A DNA stretch of 55,379 nt from Calothrix sp. FI2-JRJ7 (GCA_019359675.1 JAHHGX010000024.1:1-55379), one strand, 5' to 3'; counted from the first letter of the stretch, positions 34,744-45,251 are shown. The notes: generated by a model from the letters alone, not told the origin. Numbers and translations: made by a program.

Positions 34744-35327
34744 ATGGCAAAAGTCGAACGCGAGTCAATTAACTTCAAACTCCCCAAATCCGGGGTGCGA
34801 AGCGCTTCGAGCCGCTGCCTCAGAACGCAATACAACAGCTACAGATTTAGTTATCCAAGGATTGCACCATATCTTGGGCGATGTACCCGGTGTATTATAG
34901 AGTGTAGAAGTCAGGCTATACCAACTCGAAGAAGAATTCTGGCGCCGAAAACAAAATATTCAAAGTGGCGCCAACCTTGACCATGAAAGTAGGTTGACTG
35001 CATTAGAAAATAAACTTGAAGCAGTTGCTAATCAAATAACAAAATTCGAGGGTGCGCTGTTGGTAATGCTTCATTAGTATAAATGCATCAAAATATCGTC
35101 GGTCAAGTTACTCTCAACCATACAATTCTCAACCAATCAAAATTGAACCCCACGATGAGAAAAAATTGGCTTTTAGACTTAGTACTAGCGTTGCCACACT
35201 AACCGAAAAACGTAAAACACTTAGTCCTATTGAGTTTGAAGCTTGGACAAGGGATTTTGACAGTGTTAAACGGGGGTGGCGATTTAATGATTTAGATGGA
35301 CTTTATCATGAGGTTAATGCAACTTGA
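34744..35327 (+). pseudogene. Broken RHH/coiled-coil gene, relative of 19248-19790
   Basis: The pieces correspond in order to the intact gene at 19248: RESINFKLPKS (RHH strand), then in another frame SERNTTATDLVIQGLHHIL (second helix), a TAG, a coiled-coil part (LTALENKLEAVANQITKF), and the C-terminal domain (TLTEKRKTLSPIEFEAWTRD, ending LYHEVNAT). At least one frameshift and several stops break it. It diverges from the integrase gene. Two GGCGCC sites lie at about 34943 and 34968. Confidence 0.7.
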
Positions 35328-35624
35328 TGCATTAAAGAGGCGCCCCAACATGTACCAAAATTCCCTCTCGATTGGTAGATTGTCTATACCCCTGATTAAT
35401 TCAACTTTTAGCCGCACACACTACACGTAAAAAATAATTATTTAAACATATTATAATACGATGTAATACTACTCTTAAATGTAAATATTAGTCAACAAAG
35501 CTTGAGTCAATAAACAAATTCATTTTTGGATAAAACATTTTTACTACTAGAACCAACTAGATATAAATGTTGACATTATTAAAAGTTGATATTAAATTAA
35601 TGCTACGGTTGACAACGCTCGAAT

Positions 35625-35945
35625 ATGGCAAAACAAGTGCATCTCTACCCGTCGAATTGGAAAGAATTAACAATCGATATAAAAAACTCGGCTGAATGGA
35701 AATGTCAGAAATGTGGTAGGATATGCATCAAGCCAGGTGATACGATACCATCCGATTGGAGTAAATCACGGCGCCATGCACACAAGCTTCAAGTCCATCA
35801 CTGGGACAGAAATCCGGCAAATAATTCTGTTAGTAACCTAGCGGTTTTGTGTGCTGGGTGTCACCTATTTTATCACAATAGAAGGCGGGGGAATATATCT
35901 CCTGGACAGTTGTCGTTATTGGAGTTGCTGGAAGTAAATAATTAA
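35625..35945 (+). CDS. HNH endonuclease
   Basis: A 106-aa protein with a zinc-binding HNH nuclease fold: CQKCG (about 27-31), LQVHHWDRNPANN (about 62-74), VLCAGCHLFYH (about 83-93). Two CxxC pairs hold zinc; the first His of HHWD, Asn in NPANNSVSNL and His in CHLFYH form the metal site. It is stand-alone. Cyanobacterial plasmids often carry such proteins; the role could be homing, restriction or phage defence. About 450 bp of AT-rich sequence lies between it and the next gene. Confidence 0.75.
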   Translation: MAKQVHLYPSNWKELTIDIKNSAEWKCQKCGRICIKPGDTIPSDWSKSRRHAHKLQVHHWDRNPANNSVSNLAVLCAGCHLFYHNRRRGNISPGQLSLLELLEVNN

Positions 35946-36203
35946 TCTAAAAATAAGCTTTCACAAAAATATTAAGACACATAAATACTAATTTAAATAA
36001 TTAAATCTAATATCCAGTCATAATTATGTTAAATAAAACTTATCATTTGTCCGCGCAAAAATAATTTAAAAATATCTAAACTGAGAGCGAGAACAATCAG
36101 GAACCCACCCTTCGTAAAAAACAATTTATATTATTAAATTAGTCGATTGAGTCAACAATTATAATATCGTAGCGCAACTTAAAAAACATTATTGTTAATT
36201 AAA

Positions 36204-36461
36204 TGTAGGGGCTTGCAATCATAAACCCTTGGGCTTACAAACAAGACAATTCTCGGCTCACAATAAATGCAACTAGATTTTAAGATATCGGGCGAAGTGC
36301 GGGCGGAGCGCAAAGTATCTCAAACTCTTTACAAATAAGCATTTTGACTTATTTGCATTTCTTGTGAATCGAATTTATTTTTGTAAATTTAGTTGCATTT
36401 ATTGTGAGCCAAAAAGCGCCTTGTTTGTAAGCCGGGTGCTTCTTGATTGCAAGCCACAACA
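36204..36461. mobile_element. 258-bp element with about 78-bp inverted ends and triple motif
   Basis: Each end starts TGT and carries three related motifs at matching positions: GGCTTGCAATCA, GGCTTACAAACA and GGCTCACAATAA (left 36204-36280; right inverted to 36461). Motifs and spacing are conserved while the bases between differ. This is the pattern of transposase-binding sites in Tn7/Tn5053-like ends. GGCTCACAATAAATGCAACT and its inverse (36254-36273, 36391-36410) are identical. The right end cuts the NACHT pseudogene exactly where homology to the 864-aa gene stops. No transposase is inside. Confidence 0.65.
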
Positions 36462-37843
36462 ACTATCAAGCTGTAACGCTTCTGGGTCATCGCTACAATC
36501 AGGTAAGTTGCTAATATACCCAATAATACGTTTTTCAACTTCTTTTTGCTTGAAAAAGTATTGTCCCTGCTCAAAAGTTGAATAAGCAATTTGACTTAAT
36601 AAATCTTCCTTACGTTTAAGAGATAGTTTCTTATATACTTGGTCGCATTCAATATTGCGCTTAACGTCCCACTTCTTAAGCAGTACATCTAAACTTTCTT
36701 TATATAGCTCAGAGCGATTTTCAGGGAAAGATGCTGATTCTTCAAATACCAAACACAGTAGCGTTAATAATAACGGATTACTTGCTAATTCACGGATTGG
36801 TTTATCAGCTTGTAGCTTTTCAACAAATTTTTTAGCTTTTACTATATCATTTTTAGCAGTGAACCACTTTTGACTAAAAGATTTAATTTGTCCATCATTA
36901 AAATCAGCAACTTCGACTTCAGTAAACTTCTGAAAAGTATATTCCCTGGAAGCAATGCGACAAGTAATAACAAATTGATTTTCAAGGTAATCAGTTGTAA
37001 AATCTTGAATCAGCTTTAAAACCCGTGCGCTATCAGTTGCTCGTACTTCATCCAAACCATCCAGAAGCACAAGCAGCTTACCTTGTTTCAATAGTTCCTC
37101 TACGGGGTTTGTACCAGTATCCGTATGGTTGTAATATTATATTTGATAAATATTTGATTCAAATACGTTAGTAAATTACGCTGTTTCGGCGCCTCCGCAA
37201 GGTCTTTGAGCGTGATAAAAAATGAAATACGTTTTTCTTGAAACTTGCCCCTTATGCACGAAGATGCCAAATACTTAAGAAAAGTTGTCTTCCCAGCACC
37301 AGGTTTACCTAAAATCATCAGCTTGGAGTACTTTGCTACCGCTTCCAATCCTAGTATTCTTTCTTCGCGTACCCTTCCCAAGCTAAATCGGTCAAAGTTA
37401 GAAGCAGACACATTTTTGCTCAGTTCTTCTATGGATGTTACCCAAATGCGCCCAGTGATTTTCTCCAAAATATTAACGCTTGTGTAAATATCATCTAACC
37501 CTATTGGCTGCTCCATATCTAGTACACGCATAGTACTGCAACGTTCTTCAATATAGGCGCCAAGTTTATCGCGCGCGGTTTGTACTAGTTCGTCAATATT
37601 TATAGTCTCAGTTGGCGCCTCAAAATCTAAATCAGCAATTTCTCTCCAATCCAACGCTAATCTCTGACAAAGTTCTTCAAAAGTCGCATGGTCAACAGCT
37701 TTCCCTGTCAGGAAGCTACTGACTGTGGCTAGAGCCAGTCCTACCTCCTCAGACAAAATCCTTTGGCTGGGAAAACCATTACGCCTGACTGCCAATTTAA
37801 CTTTCTCAATGCAATCACGACGAACTTTGAGCGACCTAGGCAT
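36399..37843 (-). pseudogene. HTH-NACHT STAND gene, frameshifted and truncated
   Basis: Reading from 37843: an N-terminal helix-turn-helix ([19 protein letters not shown] to about residue 75), a linker, then NACHT with GKPGAGKTTF. It closely matches the 864-aa EAD1-NACHT protein from QTARDKLGAY onward. One base is missing at about 37126 compared with that gene (ACCAAT versus ACCAT), which breaks the frame. The frame resumes with KQGKLLVLLDGLDEV. It stops at ALQLD where the 36204-36461 element begins, so the sensor end is lost. The first 75 residues are nearly identical to those of the NB-ARC/WD40 protein at 40694-44233. Confidence 0.85.
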
Positions 37844-38290
37844 AGCAATGTTGTAGGTAACTATATGTATTTTACACGCTCAAGTTAGTCATAAGTTAGG
37901 ACAAGTTAGTCATTTTCAGGCTGGAACTTAGTAAGCACAGGAGTTTGATGAATATATACCTTCAATAAATGAAAGGAGACAGAAAATGCATTTTAAATCG
38001 CTTTCCACTACCGTATTCGGGCTAGCTTTACTTCTAACTCCAACTGTCGTTCCTGCCTTTGCCCAAGAGCAAGCCAACCCTACAACCTCTCAAGAAGAAG
38101 TTAGACCTTCTACACAAGAGTCAACGCCATCGGCAGAGGAAGCCAATCCTACAACCTCTACGCCAGAGTCAACACCCACAGAAGAAGCCAATCCTACAAC
38201 TTCTCAAGAAGAAGCTACACCTTCTACATCAGAGTCAAAACCATCGGCAGAGGAAGCCAATCCTACAACTTCTACTCAAGAGGAGAACAC
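37611..38290. repeat. Duplicated divergent-promoter block, copy A
   Basis: About 680 bp nearly identical to 44001-44680. It covers the helix-turn-helix coding start of the STAND gene (minus strand), the divergent promoter region (37844-37985), and the signal peptide plus repeat linker of the secreted peptidase (plus strand). A few substitutions and small repeat-number differences separate the copies. Confidence 0.85.
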
Positions 38291-38924
38291 ACCATCCTAC
38301 GATCAAGGGGAGGAATCTACTCCTGGGGAAGAGGAAACTACACCAACTCCGGAGCAAATTGAAACCAGATCAAGTACAACCCAAATTGACTATATCCGAT
38401 TAGAACCCACTCCAAAAAAAGAAAGCATTAATCAAGGACTAACATCTCCATCACCTCAATATATGAAGGCAGTTCTCGGTGTACCAGGCGCTCTGACTGA
38501 AAATTGCTCTCCAGTCACGAATTCCCACCTCAGCAAGCTTATAGTGACAGAAGATGTTGGTCCATTTAAAGTAAGGGGTCTTAAGCCTGCGGTCGGTGCG
38601 CTTAAGCGAATTTTTGGTACGGTGAAACAAAAGAATCCGGAACTTTATTCCCAGTTAAGAACAGCAGGAATGCTTTGCGTCCGCAAAGTTAGAGGCGGCT
38701 CCAATTTCTCAAATCATTCTTGGGGAATAGCTATCGACATTAAAATTAAGCAGAAGCTCGATAAACGAGGTGACAACAAGACCCAACGAGGTCTCAAGGC
38801 ACTGTATCCTTATTTTCACCAAGAGAATTTCTACTGGGGTGCTGCGTTCCCTACCGAAGACTCAATGCATTTTGAAGCCTCAAAGCAACTAATTGCTAAG
38901 TGGAAACGTGAGGGCAGAATCTAA
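37986..38924 (+). CDS. Secreted M15 D,D-carboxypeptidase-like peptidase
   Basis: A 312-aa protein. A signal peptide MHFKSLSTTVFGLALLL ends near AFA|QEQ (about 27). A linker of PTTSQEE/ESTPSAEEAN repeats (about 30-120) follows. The C-terminal domain has the M15/VanY zinc motifs SNHSWGIAIDI (about 242) and DSMHFEA (about 291), expected to cleave the D-Ala-D-Ala or stem peptide of peptidoglycan. AAAGGAG lies 8-10 nt before the ATG. It is transcribed divergently from the broken HTH-NACHT gene. Its signal and linker are shared with the M23 gene at 44376, but the enzyme domain is different. Confidence 0.85.
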   Translation: MHFKSLSTTVFGLALLLTPTVVPAFAQEQANPTTSQEEVRPSTQESTPSAEEANPTTSTPESTPTEEANPTTSQEEATPSTSESKPSAEEANPTTSTQEENTPSYDQGEESTPGEEETTPTPEQIETRSSTTQIDYIRLEPTPKKESINQGLTSPSPQYMKAVLGVPGALTENCSPVTNSHLSKLIVTEDVGPFKVRGLKPAVGALKRIFGTVKQKNPELYSQLRTAGMLCVRKVRGGSNFSNHSWGIAIDIKIKQKLDKRGDNKTQRGLKALYPYFHQENFYWGAAFPTEDSMHFEASKQLIAKWKREGRI

Positions 38925-39011
38925 AGTGTAAGTACTACTTCGGGCGTGTACCATCTCAGTAAGAGGTCGAGCCGAGATAAGGACGAAAACGGAAATAGGG
39001 ATTGAAAAAGC

Positions 39012-39215
39012 TTGATTTTTCGTGACCTACAATGTTATTACGTACAATCTTCTAGCAAATTCTTAAACCCAAGCAAGATAAGCATTTTCAGCTTTAATTT
39101 CCGAACATTCAAATATCTCGGCTCAACCTCCACATGGGGTTTTGAGGATTTACCTCTTGGTGGTGACATGGATTATAACGATGTCGTTGTTCGTGCAAAT
39201 CTTAACCGCGCTTGA
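39012..39215 (+). pseudogene. DUF4114 domain fragment
   Basis: The C-terminal part encodes TWGFEDLPLGGDMDYNDVVV and RANLNRA, the hallmark of DUF4114, a calcium-binding-like surface domain. The preceding sequence (from about 38962) is shared with 45253-45425, where the frame ends in a stop before the DUF4114 motif. It is probably the tail of a former secreted protein left downstream of the peptidase cassette. Confidence 0.6.
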
Positions 39216-39356
39216 TTATTAACCTGGAGTTTAGACTCTGGACTTTTTTAGGGGTAAAAAGGCTTGGAACTCAGGTAAATTATTCCACACCCCTAGGCGC
39301 CGCAATGGACGCGCAACATTCTTGTGAGATACTGATTAAGCACAAAAAAACCAAAA

Positions 39357-39506
39357 ATAATTCCGCCCCCCTCATCCCAACAAGGTGTAGGGGTTTTATT
39401 CCTAACTTCTGATTATGTTGTAGGCACCACTTGGAACAAATTTGTTGCAACACACCCAGGCGCCGCAATTAAGTGTTGCAATTTTTGGATTTTTTACAAT
39501 AGTTGG
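39357..39506. repeat. 150-bp repeat, copy A (copy B 46338-46488)
   Basis: A non-coding block nearly identical in both duplicated regions. It includes a hairpin ending in GGGGTTTTATT (a possible terminator), a GGCGCC at about 39461, and TTGCAATTTTTGGATTTTTT. It marks the downstream limit of the duplicated module. Confidence 0.75.
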
Positions 39507-39520
39507 GGCAAAAGTAGCTC

Positions 39521-39837
39521 GCCTGCTACTCTCCGCCACGCACAGCTTGAAAACTTTGCTGTGAAAGAGTTTCAGAAATAAAATCGCTCTCATTCACCCC
39601 TAACCGGAGAAAAAGCTTGTTTTGGCTGTACGAATTAAAGTCTAAGTTATTTAATACGGCATTTGGTAACGTAGCCACAAGGGTTTCAGGCTGTAAAATT
39701 CAGTAAGGTTTAAATGGTACACCTTTAAGTGTGTATTCAGTTGAGCAAAATCTTATTTTTAGAGTAAAAGTTGAAAATTTTTCTGAAGCTCTCTCTGAGT
39801 AGCGTTTTCAGCCGTTGCATGGCGGAGAGTAGCAGGC
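39521..39837. repeat. 22-bp inverted repeat flanking about 270 bp
   Basis: GCCTGCTACTCTCCGCCACGCA (39521-39542, 22 bases, here joined for clarity as GCCTGCTACTCT + CCGCCACGCA) recurs inverted at 39816-39837 with one mismatch. The right copy encodes ACYSPP, the cysteine motif of the CHAT pseudogene. It is either an inverted duplication of gene debris or the ends of a small element that truncated the CHAT gene. Confidence 0.5.
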
Positions 39838-40167
39838 GTTGAGGAAAACACACTCAATTTTGCTTTGAAACAAACCAAATAATCTTGCTAGTGATTCAGT
39901 ACTTACTAATTGTATTTGTCCAGAATTGTTCTCCAAAACTAAGCCATGACTTCCGGCGCCATGTCCAGAAAAGTGAACAATCGTTGGCTGTTGGTCTAAC
40001 AACGCCCGGTGTAAGTCGTCAACTCTTAATGCTAACTCAGCCACAATTTCAAACTCTGAGCGATTTTTGGCTCGTTTCAGCGCGGTCTAAATTTCCCGTA
40101 CTTCTTCGTCCAAGCGCAGTTTCTCTGTGTTTTTAGGATTTGCTGATAATATTAAAATTTTTTTCAC
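39808..40167 (-). pseudogene. CHAT protease gene with amber stop and missing 3' end
   Basis: From GTG 40167 the strand encodes KKILILSANPKNTEKLRLDE EVREI, a TAG (40087-40089), TALKRAKNRSEFEIVAEL, then the CHAT core IVHFSGHGAGSHG and VFLNACYS. The catalytic His (SGHG) and Cys (NACYS) motifs are both present. Related proteins commonly have Gln at the TAG position, so a single C-to-T change explains it. The frame ends 5 codons after the Cys motif, at the inverted repeat 39816-39837. Confidence 0.7.
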
Positions 40168-40314
40168 AAACTTTGAGCAACAAATTTTTATAGTATCTGT
40201 GATAGCTACATTGCTCTCAAAATATTCTCCTGTCTTCAACGAACTTTTGCAACAAAAGTTAATAATTAATTATTCTAATTATTAACTTTTGTTGCATTAT
40301 CCACTTGCTCCCCT

Positions 40315-40587
40315 TCAGTCTGATGGCTCAACAGCAGCATCAGTAGGAACAATCAACTTTCTCATACCTTGCTTTTCCTCTACCTGTTTTCTCGCAATAG
40401 CAGCTTCGATGAAATCTTTCGATAAGGGTCTGTCTTGCACAGTTGGATCGCGATAAGCATCAAAAGAATTTTCAACAGTAATTGCATCAAGTACAGGTGG
40501 CTTTCTCATCACCTCACTTCCCTCAGCGGACTCGTCTGTACTTTGGGCATCAGCAGATCGTTGGGATTTGAAATTATTTTCATTCAT
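40315..40587 (-). CDS. Hypothetical hydrophilic protein
   Basis: A 90-aa charged protein (MNENNFKSQRSADAQSTDES...) with no membrane segment or known motif; probably largely disordered. It lies between the CHAT pseudogene and the NB-ARC/WD40 gene on the same strand, 106 bp after the latter. It may be co-transcribed with it. Confidence 0.5.
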   Translation of the reverse strand: MNENNFKSQRSADAQSTDESAEGSEVMRKPPVLDAITVENSFDAYRDPTVQDRPLSKDFIEAAIARKQVEEKQGMRKLIVPTDAAVEPSD

Positions 40588-40693
40588 AATTGCATCTAAT
40601 AACAGGCTAGTTACTTGATATATTTTTATTGTAGAGTTTTTATTATTGCTTGGAGGTTATCGAAAAAACTAATTTTAGTGAAAGTAATTTAAA

Positions 40694-43600
40694 TTACTTG
40701 GATGACTCGAATTCTACCGCCCCCAACGCTTTGAGCGTTGTTCTCTGTGCTGTGGTCAAACCAATGGCACCAGTAATATTCATCCCTTCATAAGGTCTCT
40801 TCGCTCTTAAAATTTTAACGCATTCTCCTGTTTCCACGTTCCAAAGCCTTATAGTCTCGTCTTTGCCACCTGAAGCTAACATTTGACCATTTGGACTAAA
40901 TGCGACTGACCATACTACCTTTTGATGTCCTTCAAATGTTCTCAAATTTACCCCTGTACTGATATCCCAAAGCTTAAGTGTTTGGTCGTCGCTACAGCTA
41001 ACTAATTTTTGACCATCTGGACTAAACGCAACTGACCTAACTCTATTGCTATGTCCATTCAAAGTTTGCAGGCACTCCCCTGTAGAGAAATTCCATATCT
41101 TAATTGTGTAATCGCCGCTACCACTGACAAGCAATCTACCACAGGGGCAAAAAGCTACCCACAGTACCCAATCTTTATGTCCTTTCAAAGTTCCCAAACA
41201 GGCGCCTTCTGCAACATTCCAAAGTCTGATGGTTTGGTCATCACTACCACTTGCTAGGATACTCCCTTGAGGACTAAAAGCCACTGACTTAACTCTATGG
41301 GTATGTCCATACAATGTGTGTAAACATTCCCCGGTACGCCAATCCCAAAGCTTTACTGTTTGGTCGCGGCTACAACTTGCCAAAATTTGACCATCTGGAC
41401 TAAAACTTACCGATTGTACCCAATCACCGTGTCCCGACAAAGTTCTTACACATTCACCAGTAAAAGTATCCCAAAGCTTAATAGTTTTATCGTCGCTACC
41501 ACTTGCCAAAATCGAATGTGGTACCTCACTTGTATTCGTATTTGGAGCAAATACAACTGATGAAACAATGTTTGTATGCCCTCGCAATATTTGACCACAG
41601 TAGCCTGTAGATACATTCCACAATCTAATTTGGTAGTCTTCACTACCGCTTGTTAAGATTTGACCATCCGAACTAAAAGCAACAGACGATACCCAATTGC
41701 TATAAGCTTTTAGCGTTTTCAAGCATCGCCCAGTATGAAAATCCCACAATTTTACTGTTTTGTCATTACTTGCGCTTACCAATGTTTGCCCCGAAGGACT
41801 TAAAGCGACTAACCAAACCCTTTCGGTATGTTCCTGTAAGGTTTGCAGGCATTCTCCTGTTGAGACATTCCAAATTTTAACTGTTTTATCTTCACCTGCT
41901 GTAGCCAATACCTGACCATCCGCATTAAAGGCAACTGCCCACACAAAATTGCTGTAACCACGTAGTGTTTTGACACATTCTCCCGTCTGTATATTCCATA
42001 ACTTAACTGTGTTACCCTCGCTAGCAACTGCTAGTGTCTCTCCATCTGGACTTAAGGCTACAGACAATATCCAATTAATTTGAATCGCCAAAAGCCGCAA
42101 GCACTCTCCACGACTAATATTCCACAGCCTAACGGTTTGGTCTTCGCCGCTACTAACTAAAGTTTGTCCATCTAATGAACTAAATGCAAGCGAAAGTACC
42201 CGTCCTGTATGTCCTTTAAGAGTTTTGAGACATTCCCCAGTATGAATATCCCATAATTTGATAGTTTGGTCGTTACTGCCACTTGCGAGAATTTGACCAT
42301 CTGGGCTAAAAGCAACTGATTGCACCCAACTGGTATGACCTCGCAGTGTTTTTAAACACTGCCCTGTATGGACATCCCATAACCTAATTGTTTGGTCGTT
42401 ACTGCCACTTGCGAGAATTTGACCATCTGGGCTAAAAGCAACGGATACCACCCAAGCCGTGTGTCTTTTGTAATAAATAAGTTGTTGACTATCTGCAACT
42501 TGCCACAAACAAATTTCATTATCAGTCCCTGTTGCTAACAGCTTTCCATCTGGACTAAAGGCAGCTGATAAAATGCCTGCATTAGTTTGAGTAAAAACTG
42601 ACTTAGTTAAATCTGAGTTTGTAAAGTTAACTTCGTGTAAGTTCATGCCTTGTAAGTAGGCTTGCCAGATAGTTAAGTGAGAAAAATCATAGCCGCTGAC
42701 ATCGGCTTGAAGCTGCCAAAGTAGATTGAGAATATTTCCGCCTGCATATCCAGGTTTTCGAGATGTCAGAAGTTGCAGGTTCGACAACAAATTATTTAGG
42801 TAGTCTTCAACATTGGCAAAGTGAGCCAGCAATCTATCACTAATTGGCTTGAGAATAAGGCGAATTTCAGCATTTCTCAGATAATCTTTAGTGGTAGCCT
42901 TAATCAAGGCATGGGTATGAAACAGCACAATTACTCCAGAGGTTAATTCTTGACTCACTTCATCAATAAACCTGTCAATTACATACTCCATCACCACTGG
43001 CTGTTGAGTAAATTTTGCTCTTGTATTTTCAATCAGAGAACGATGTTGTAAAGATTCTAAACTTTCTAATAAAATCTTTTTATTCAGAGATGGAACAATA
43101 TCTTCTTGCAATTCGGAAAGCGAAATCCACTCTCGATTAATAGCCAACCAATACATGATTTGTCGTTCTAAAACAGATAAGCGATTAAACTGCTGCTCTA
43201 GCAATTCGGAAATATCACCAAAAACAATAATATCTTCTTCTATAAATTGACAAACATCACCATCAAATAATTCTTGAATCGTCGTTGCTACAATCTTTAA
43301 AGCCAGAGGATTTCCTGCGTAATGTTCTAGTAATACTCGACTTTTGTTTTCCGATATAGACAACCCTTTTTCTTGGAGAATGAAGTAGCCTTCTTCCTGC
43401 TTTAATCCGCTTAATTTCAATGAACGAACAGGTAGATGTATCCCTTCTTTGGAAGCAAGTCCTTTAGGTTTTTCTCTGCTAGTTAACAATAAACAGCTCT
43501 GATGGCTGCTTTCACCTACACATCTGAGCAGTTGCCCGTATTCCTCATATTCTAGACGATAAGCTCCGGAGGTTTTGTCACTACATAAAATTGACTCCAC

Positions 43601-44233
43601 ATTATCCAGTATGAGCAAGCAACGTTTTTCACTTATGTGCTTAAGCAACTGAGATATTTTACCGTCTACAGTCTCTGGCAAATCTGTTTCCTGCTGTTGA
43701 GACAGAAAGCAGATAAATTCTGCCAAAAGCTCTTGAACTGGTGGAGCGTTACGCAAACTTCGCCAAATCAAATAATCAAAATTGTCCTCCACCATCTGTG
43801 CCACTTTCACAGATAAAGCCGTCTTGCCAATGCCACCCATCCCAACTACAGTGATGAGCCTACATTGCTCATTTACAATCCATCGTTCAATGGTGGCAAG
43901 TTCTTCGGTACGCCCGTAAAACACCGAGACATCTATCGCTTCTCCCCAGTCCTGGTGTTTGCTCGTAGTTTCTGTCCCAGCATTTTTACCTATAACCGCA
44001 GTTGGCGCCTCAAAATCTAAATCAGCAATTTCTCTCCAATCCAACGCTAATCTCTGACAAAGTTCTTCAAAAGTCGCATAGTCAACAGCTTTCCCTGTCA
44101 GGAAGCTACTGACTGTGGCTAGAGCCAGTCCTACCTCCTCAGACAAAATCCTTTGGCTGGGAAAACCATTACGCCTGACTGCCAATTTAACTTTCTCAAT
44201 GCAATCACGACGAACTTTGAGCGACCTAGGCAT
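40694..44233 (-). CDS. HTH-NB-ARC STAND NTPase with 14 WD40 repeats
   Basis: An 1179-aa protein. Residues 1-75 are a helix-turn-helix domain ([20 protein letters not shown]). Residues about 95-370 are NB-ARC: Walker A GMGGIGKT (131-138), Walker [11 protein letters not shown] (205-214), and [10 protein letters not shown] helical stretch follows (about 370-565), with a short [12 protein letters not shown] pentapeptide-like piece. Fourteen WD40 units (about 570-1150) follow, each with SPDGxxLASGSxDxTIKLWD, forming one or two propellers as sensor. It is divergent from the M23 peptidase, with a 142-bp shared promoter region. The first 75 residues match the broken HTH-NACHT gene almost exactly. It is likely a switch that responds to a bound partner and acts through the HTH or a recruited effector. 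Confidence 0.9.
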   Translation of the reverse strand: MPRSLKVRRDCIEKVKLAVRRNGFPSQRILSEEVGLALATVSSFLTGKAVDYATFEELCQRLALDWREIADLDFEAPTAVIGKNAGTETTSKHQDWGEAIDVSVFYGRTEELATIERWIVNEQCRLITVVGMGGIGKTALSVKVAQMVEDNFDYLIWRSLRNAPPVQELLAEFICFLSQQQETDLPETVDGKISQLLKHISEKRCLLILDNVESILCSDKTSGAYRLEYEEYGQLLRCVGESSHQSCLLLTSREKPKGLASKEGIHLPVRSLKLSGLKQEEGYFILQEKGLSISENKSRVLLEHYAGNPLALKIVATTIQELFDGDVCQFIEEDIIVFGDISELLEQQFNRLSVLERQIMYWLAINREWISLSELQEDIVPSLNKKILLESLESLQHRSLIENTRAKFTQQPVVMEYVIDRFIDEVSQELTSGVIVLFHTHALIKATTKDYLRNAEIRLILKPISDRLLAHFANVEDYLNNLLSNLQLLTSRKPGYAGGNILNLLWQLQADVSGYDFSHLTIWQAYLQGMNLHEVNFTNSDLTKSVFTQTNAGILSAAFSPDGKLLATGTDNEICLWQVADSQQLIYYKRHTAWVVSVAFSPDGQILASGSNDQTIRLWDVHTGQCLKTLRGHTSWVQSVAFSPDGQILASGSNDQTIKLWDIHTGECLKTLKGHTGRVLSLAFSSLDGQTLVSSGEDQTVRLWNISRGECLRLLAIQINWILSVALSPDGETLAVASEGNTVKLWNIQTGECVKTLRGYSNFVWAVAFNADGQVLATAGEDKTVKIWNVSTGECLQTLQEHTERVWLVALSPSGQTLVSASNDKTVKLWDFHTGRCLKTLKAYSNWVSSVAFSSDGQILTSGSEDYQIRLWNVSTGYCGQILRGHTNIVSSVVFAPNTNTSEVPHSILASGSDDKTIKLWDTFTGECVRTLSGHGDWVQSVSFSPDGQILASCSRDQTVKLWDWRTGECLHTLYGHTHRVKSVAFSPQGSILASGSDDQTIRLWNVAEGACLGTLKGHKDWVLWVAFCPCGRLLVSGSGDYTIKIWNFSTGECLQTLNGHSNRVRSVAFSPDGQKLVSCSDDQTLKLWDISTGVNLRTFEGHQKVVWSVAFSPNGQMLASGGKDETIRLWNVETGECVKILRAKRPYEGMNITGAIGLTTAQRTTLKALGAVEFESSK

Positions 44234-44680
44234 AGCAATGTTGTAGGTAACTATATGTATTTTACACGCTCAAGTCAGTTATAAGTTAGAACAAGTTAGT
44301 CATTTTCAGGCTGGAACTTAGTAAGCACAGGAGTTTGATGAATATATACCTTCAATAAATGAAAGGAGACAGAAAATGCATTTTAAATCGCTTTCCGCTA
44401 CCGTATTCGGGCTAGCTTTACTTCTAACTCCAACTGTCGTTCCTGCCTTTGCCCAAGAGCAAGCCAACCCTACAACCTCTCAAGAAGAAGTTACACCTTC
44501 TACGCAAGAGTCAACGCCATCGGCAGAGGAAGCCAATCCTACAACCTCTACGCCAGAGTCAACACCTACAGAAGAAGCCAATCCTACAACCTCTACGCAA
44601 GAGTCAACACCCACAGAAGAAGCCAATCCTATAACTTCTCAAGAAGAAGCTACACCTTCTACATCAGAGTCAAAACCATC
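44001..44680. repeat. Duplicated divergent-promoter block, copy B
   Basis: The counterpart of 37611-38290. It contains the STAND N-terminal coding region, the divergent promoter, and the signal peptide plus linker of the M23 peptidase. Confidence 0.85.
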
Positions 44681-45251
44681 GGCAGAGGAAGCCAATCCTA
44701 CAACTTCTCAAGAAGAAGCTACACCTTCTACATCAGAGTCAACAGCAACTAGATCGGCGGCAGCCAAGCCTAAGTTCCAATTGCCGTTCTATTGCAAACA
44801 GAAGTGGCGGTTGGATACCTGGGGGCACGCTCCTGCACTGGATATGGTCAAAGAGCCTCAGTACGGAACCGAACGTGCCATTCTTATCGCTCCTGCGTCC
44901 GGAACTGTCAACCGGTCCTTCTACCACACAAACGCTGGCAACGTCATCCAGATTAATCACGGTGGCGGTTGGTTCACTACCTATCTTCATCTCCAGTCCC
45001 GAGCTGTCAAAGTTGGAAGCAAAGTCAAAATGGGAACTGTGATCGGAAAGGTTGGCAAGACTGGGCCCACGTCCAACGGTCATCCCCATCTCCACTTCGA
45101 ACTCGGTTACGACTCGAACAAAGACGGACAAGCATCGTGGGGATACAAGGGTTCTGAGAGAGTTAAGCCCGTTTTCTTCAACGGAGTCGCTTACGGCACC
45201 AAAAACGGTCAAACATGGCGGAACGTTGTTAGCCACAACAAGTGTAACTAA
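44376..45251 (+). CDS. Secreted M23 (LytM-type) endopeptidase-like protein
   Basis: A 291-aa protein. Its signal peptide is nearly identical to that of the M15 protein (one change, T to A), with a longer PTTSQEE/ESTPTEEAN linker (about 28-125). The M23 domain has HAPALDM (zinc His and Asp, about 152), TYLHLQSRA (about 205) and HLHFEL (about 236), as in lysostaphin-like enzymes that cut peptidoglycan cross-bridges. The catalytic segment (from about 44745) is visibly more GC-rich than its surroundings. Downstream, bases 45253-45425 match 38962-39125. The catalytic domain therefore looks exchanged within a conserved frame. Confidence 0.85.
   Translation: MHFKSLSATVFGLALLLTPTVVPAFAQEQANPTTSQEEVTPSTQESTPSAEEANPTTSTPESTPTEEANPTTSTQESTPTEEANPITSQEEATPSTSESKPSAEEANPTTSQEEATPSTSESTATRSAAAKPKFQLPFYCKQKWRLDTWGHAPALDMVKEPQYGTERAILIAPASGTVNRSFYHTNAGNVIQINHGGGWFTTYLHLQSRAVKVGSKVKMGTVIGKVGKTGPTSNGHPHLHFELGYDSNKDGQASWGYKGSERVKPVFFNGVAYGTKNGQTWRNVVSHNKCN

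Noticed and set aside
38260-38960. Diversity-generating retroelement as the cause of the exchanged catalytic domain
   Set aside because: No reverse transcriptase or template/variable repeat pair is present, and whole domains rather than single adenines differ.
44739-45236. 165-aa minus-strand ORF opposite the M23 domain
   Set aside because: Antisense shadow; the plus-strand frame has clear zinc-peptidase motifs.
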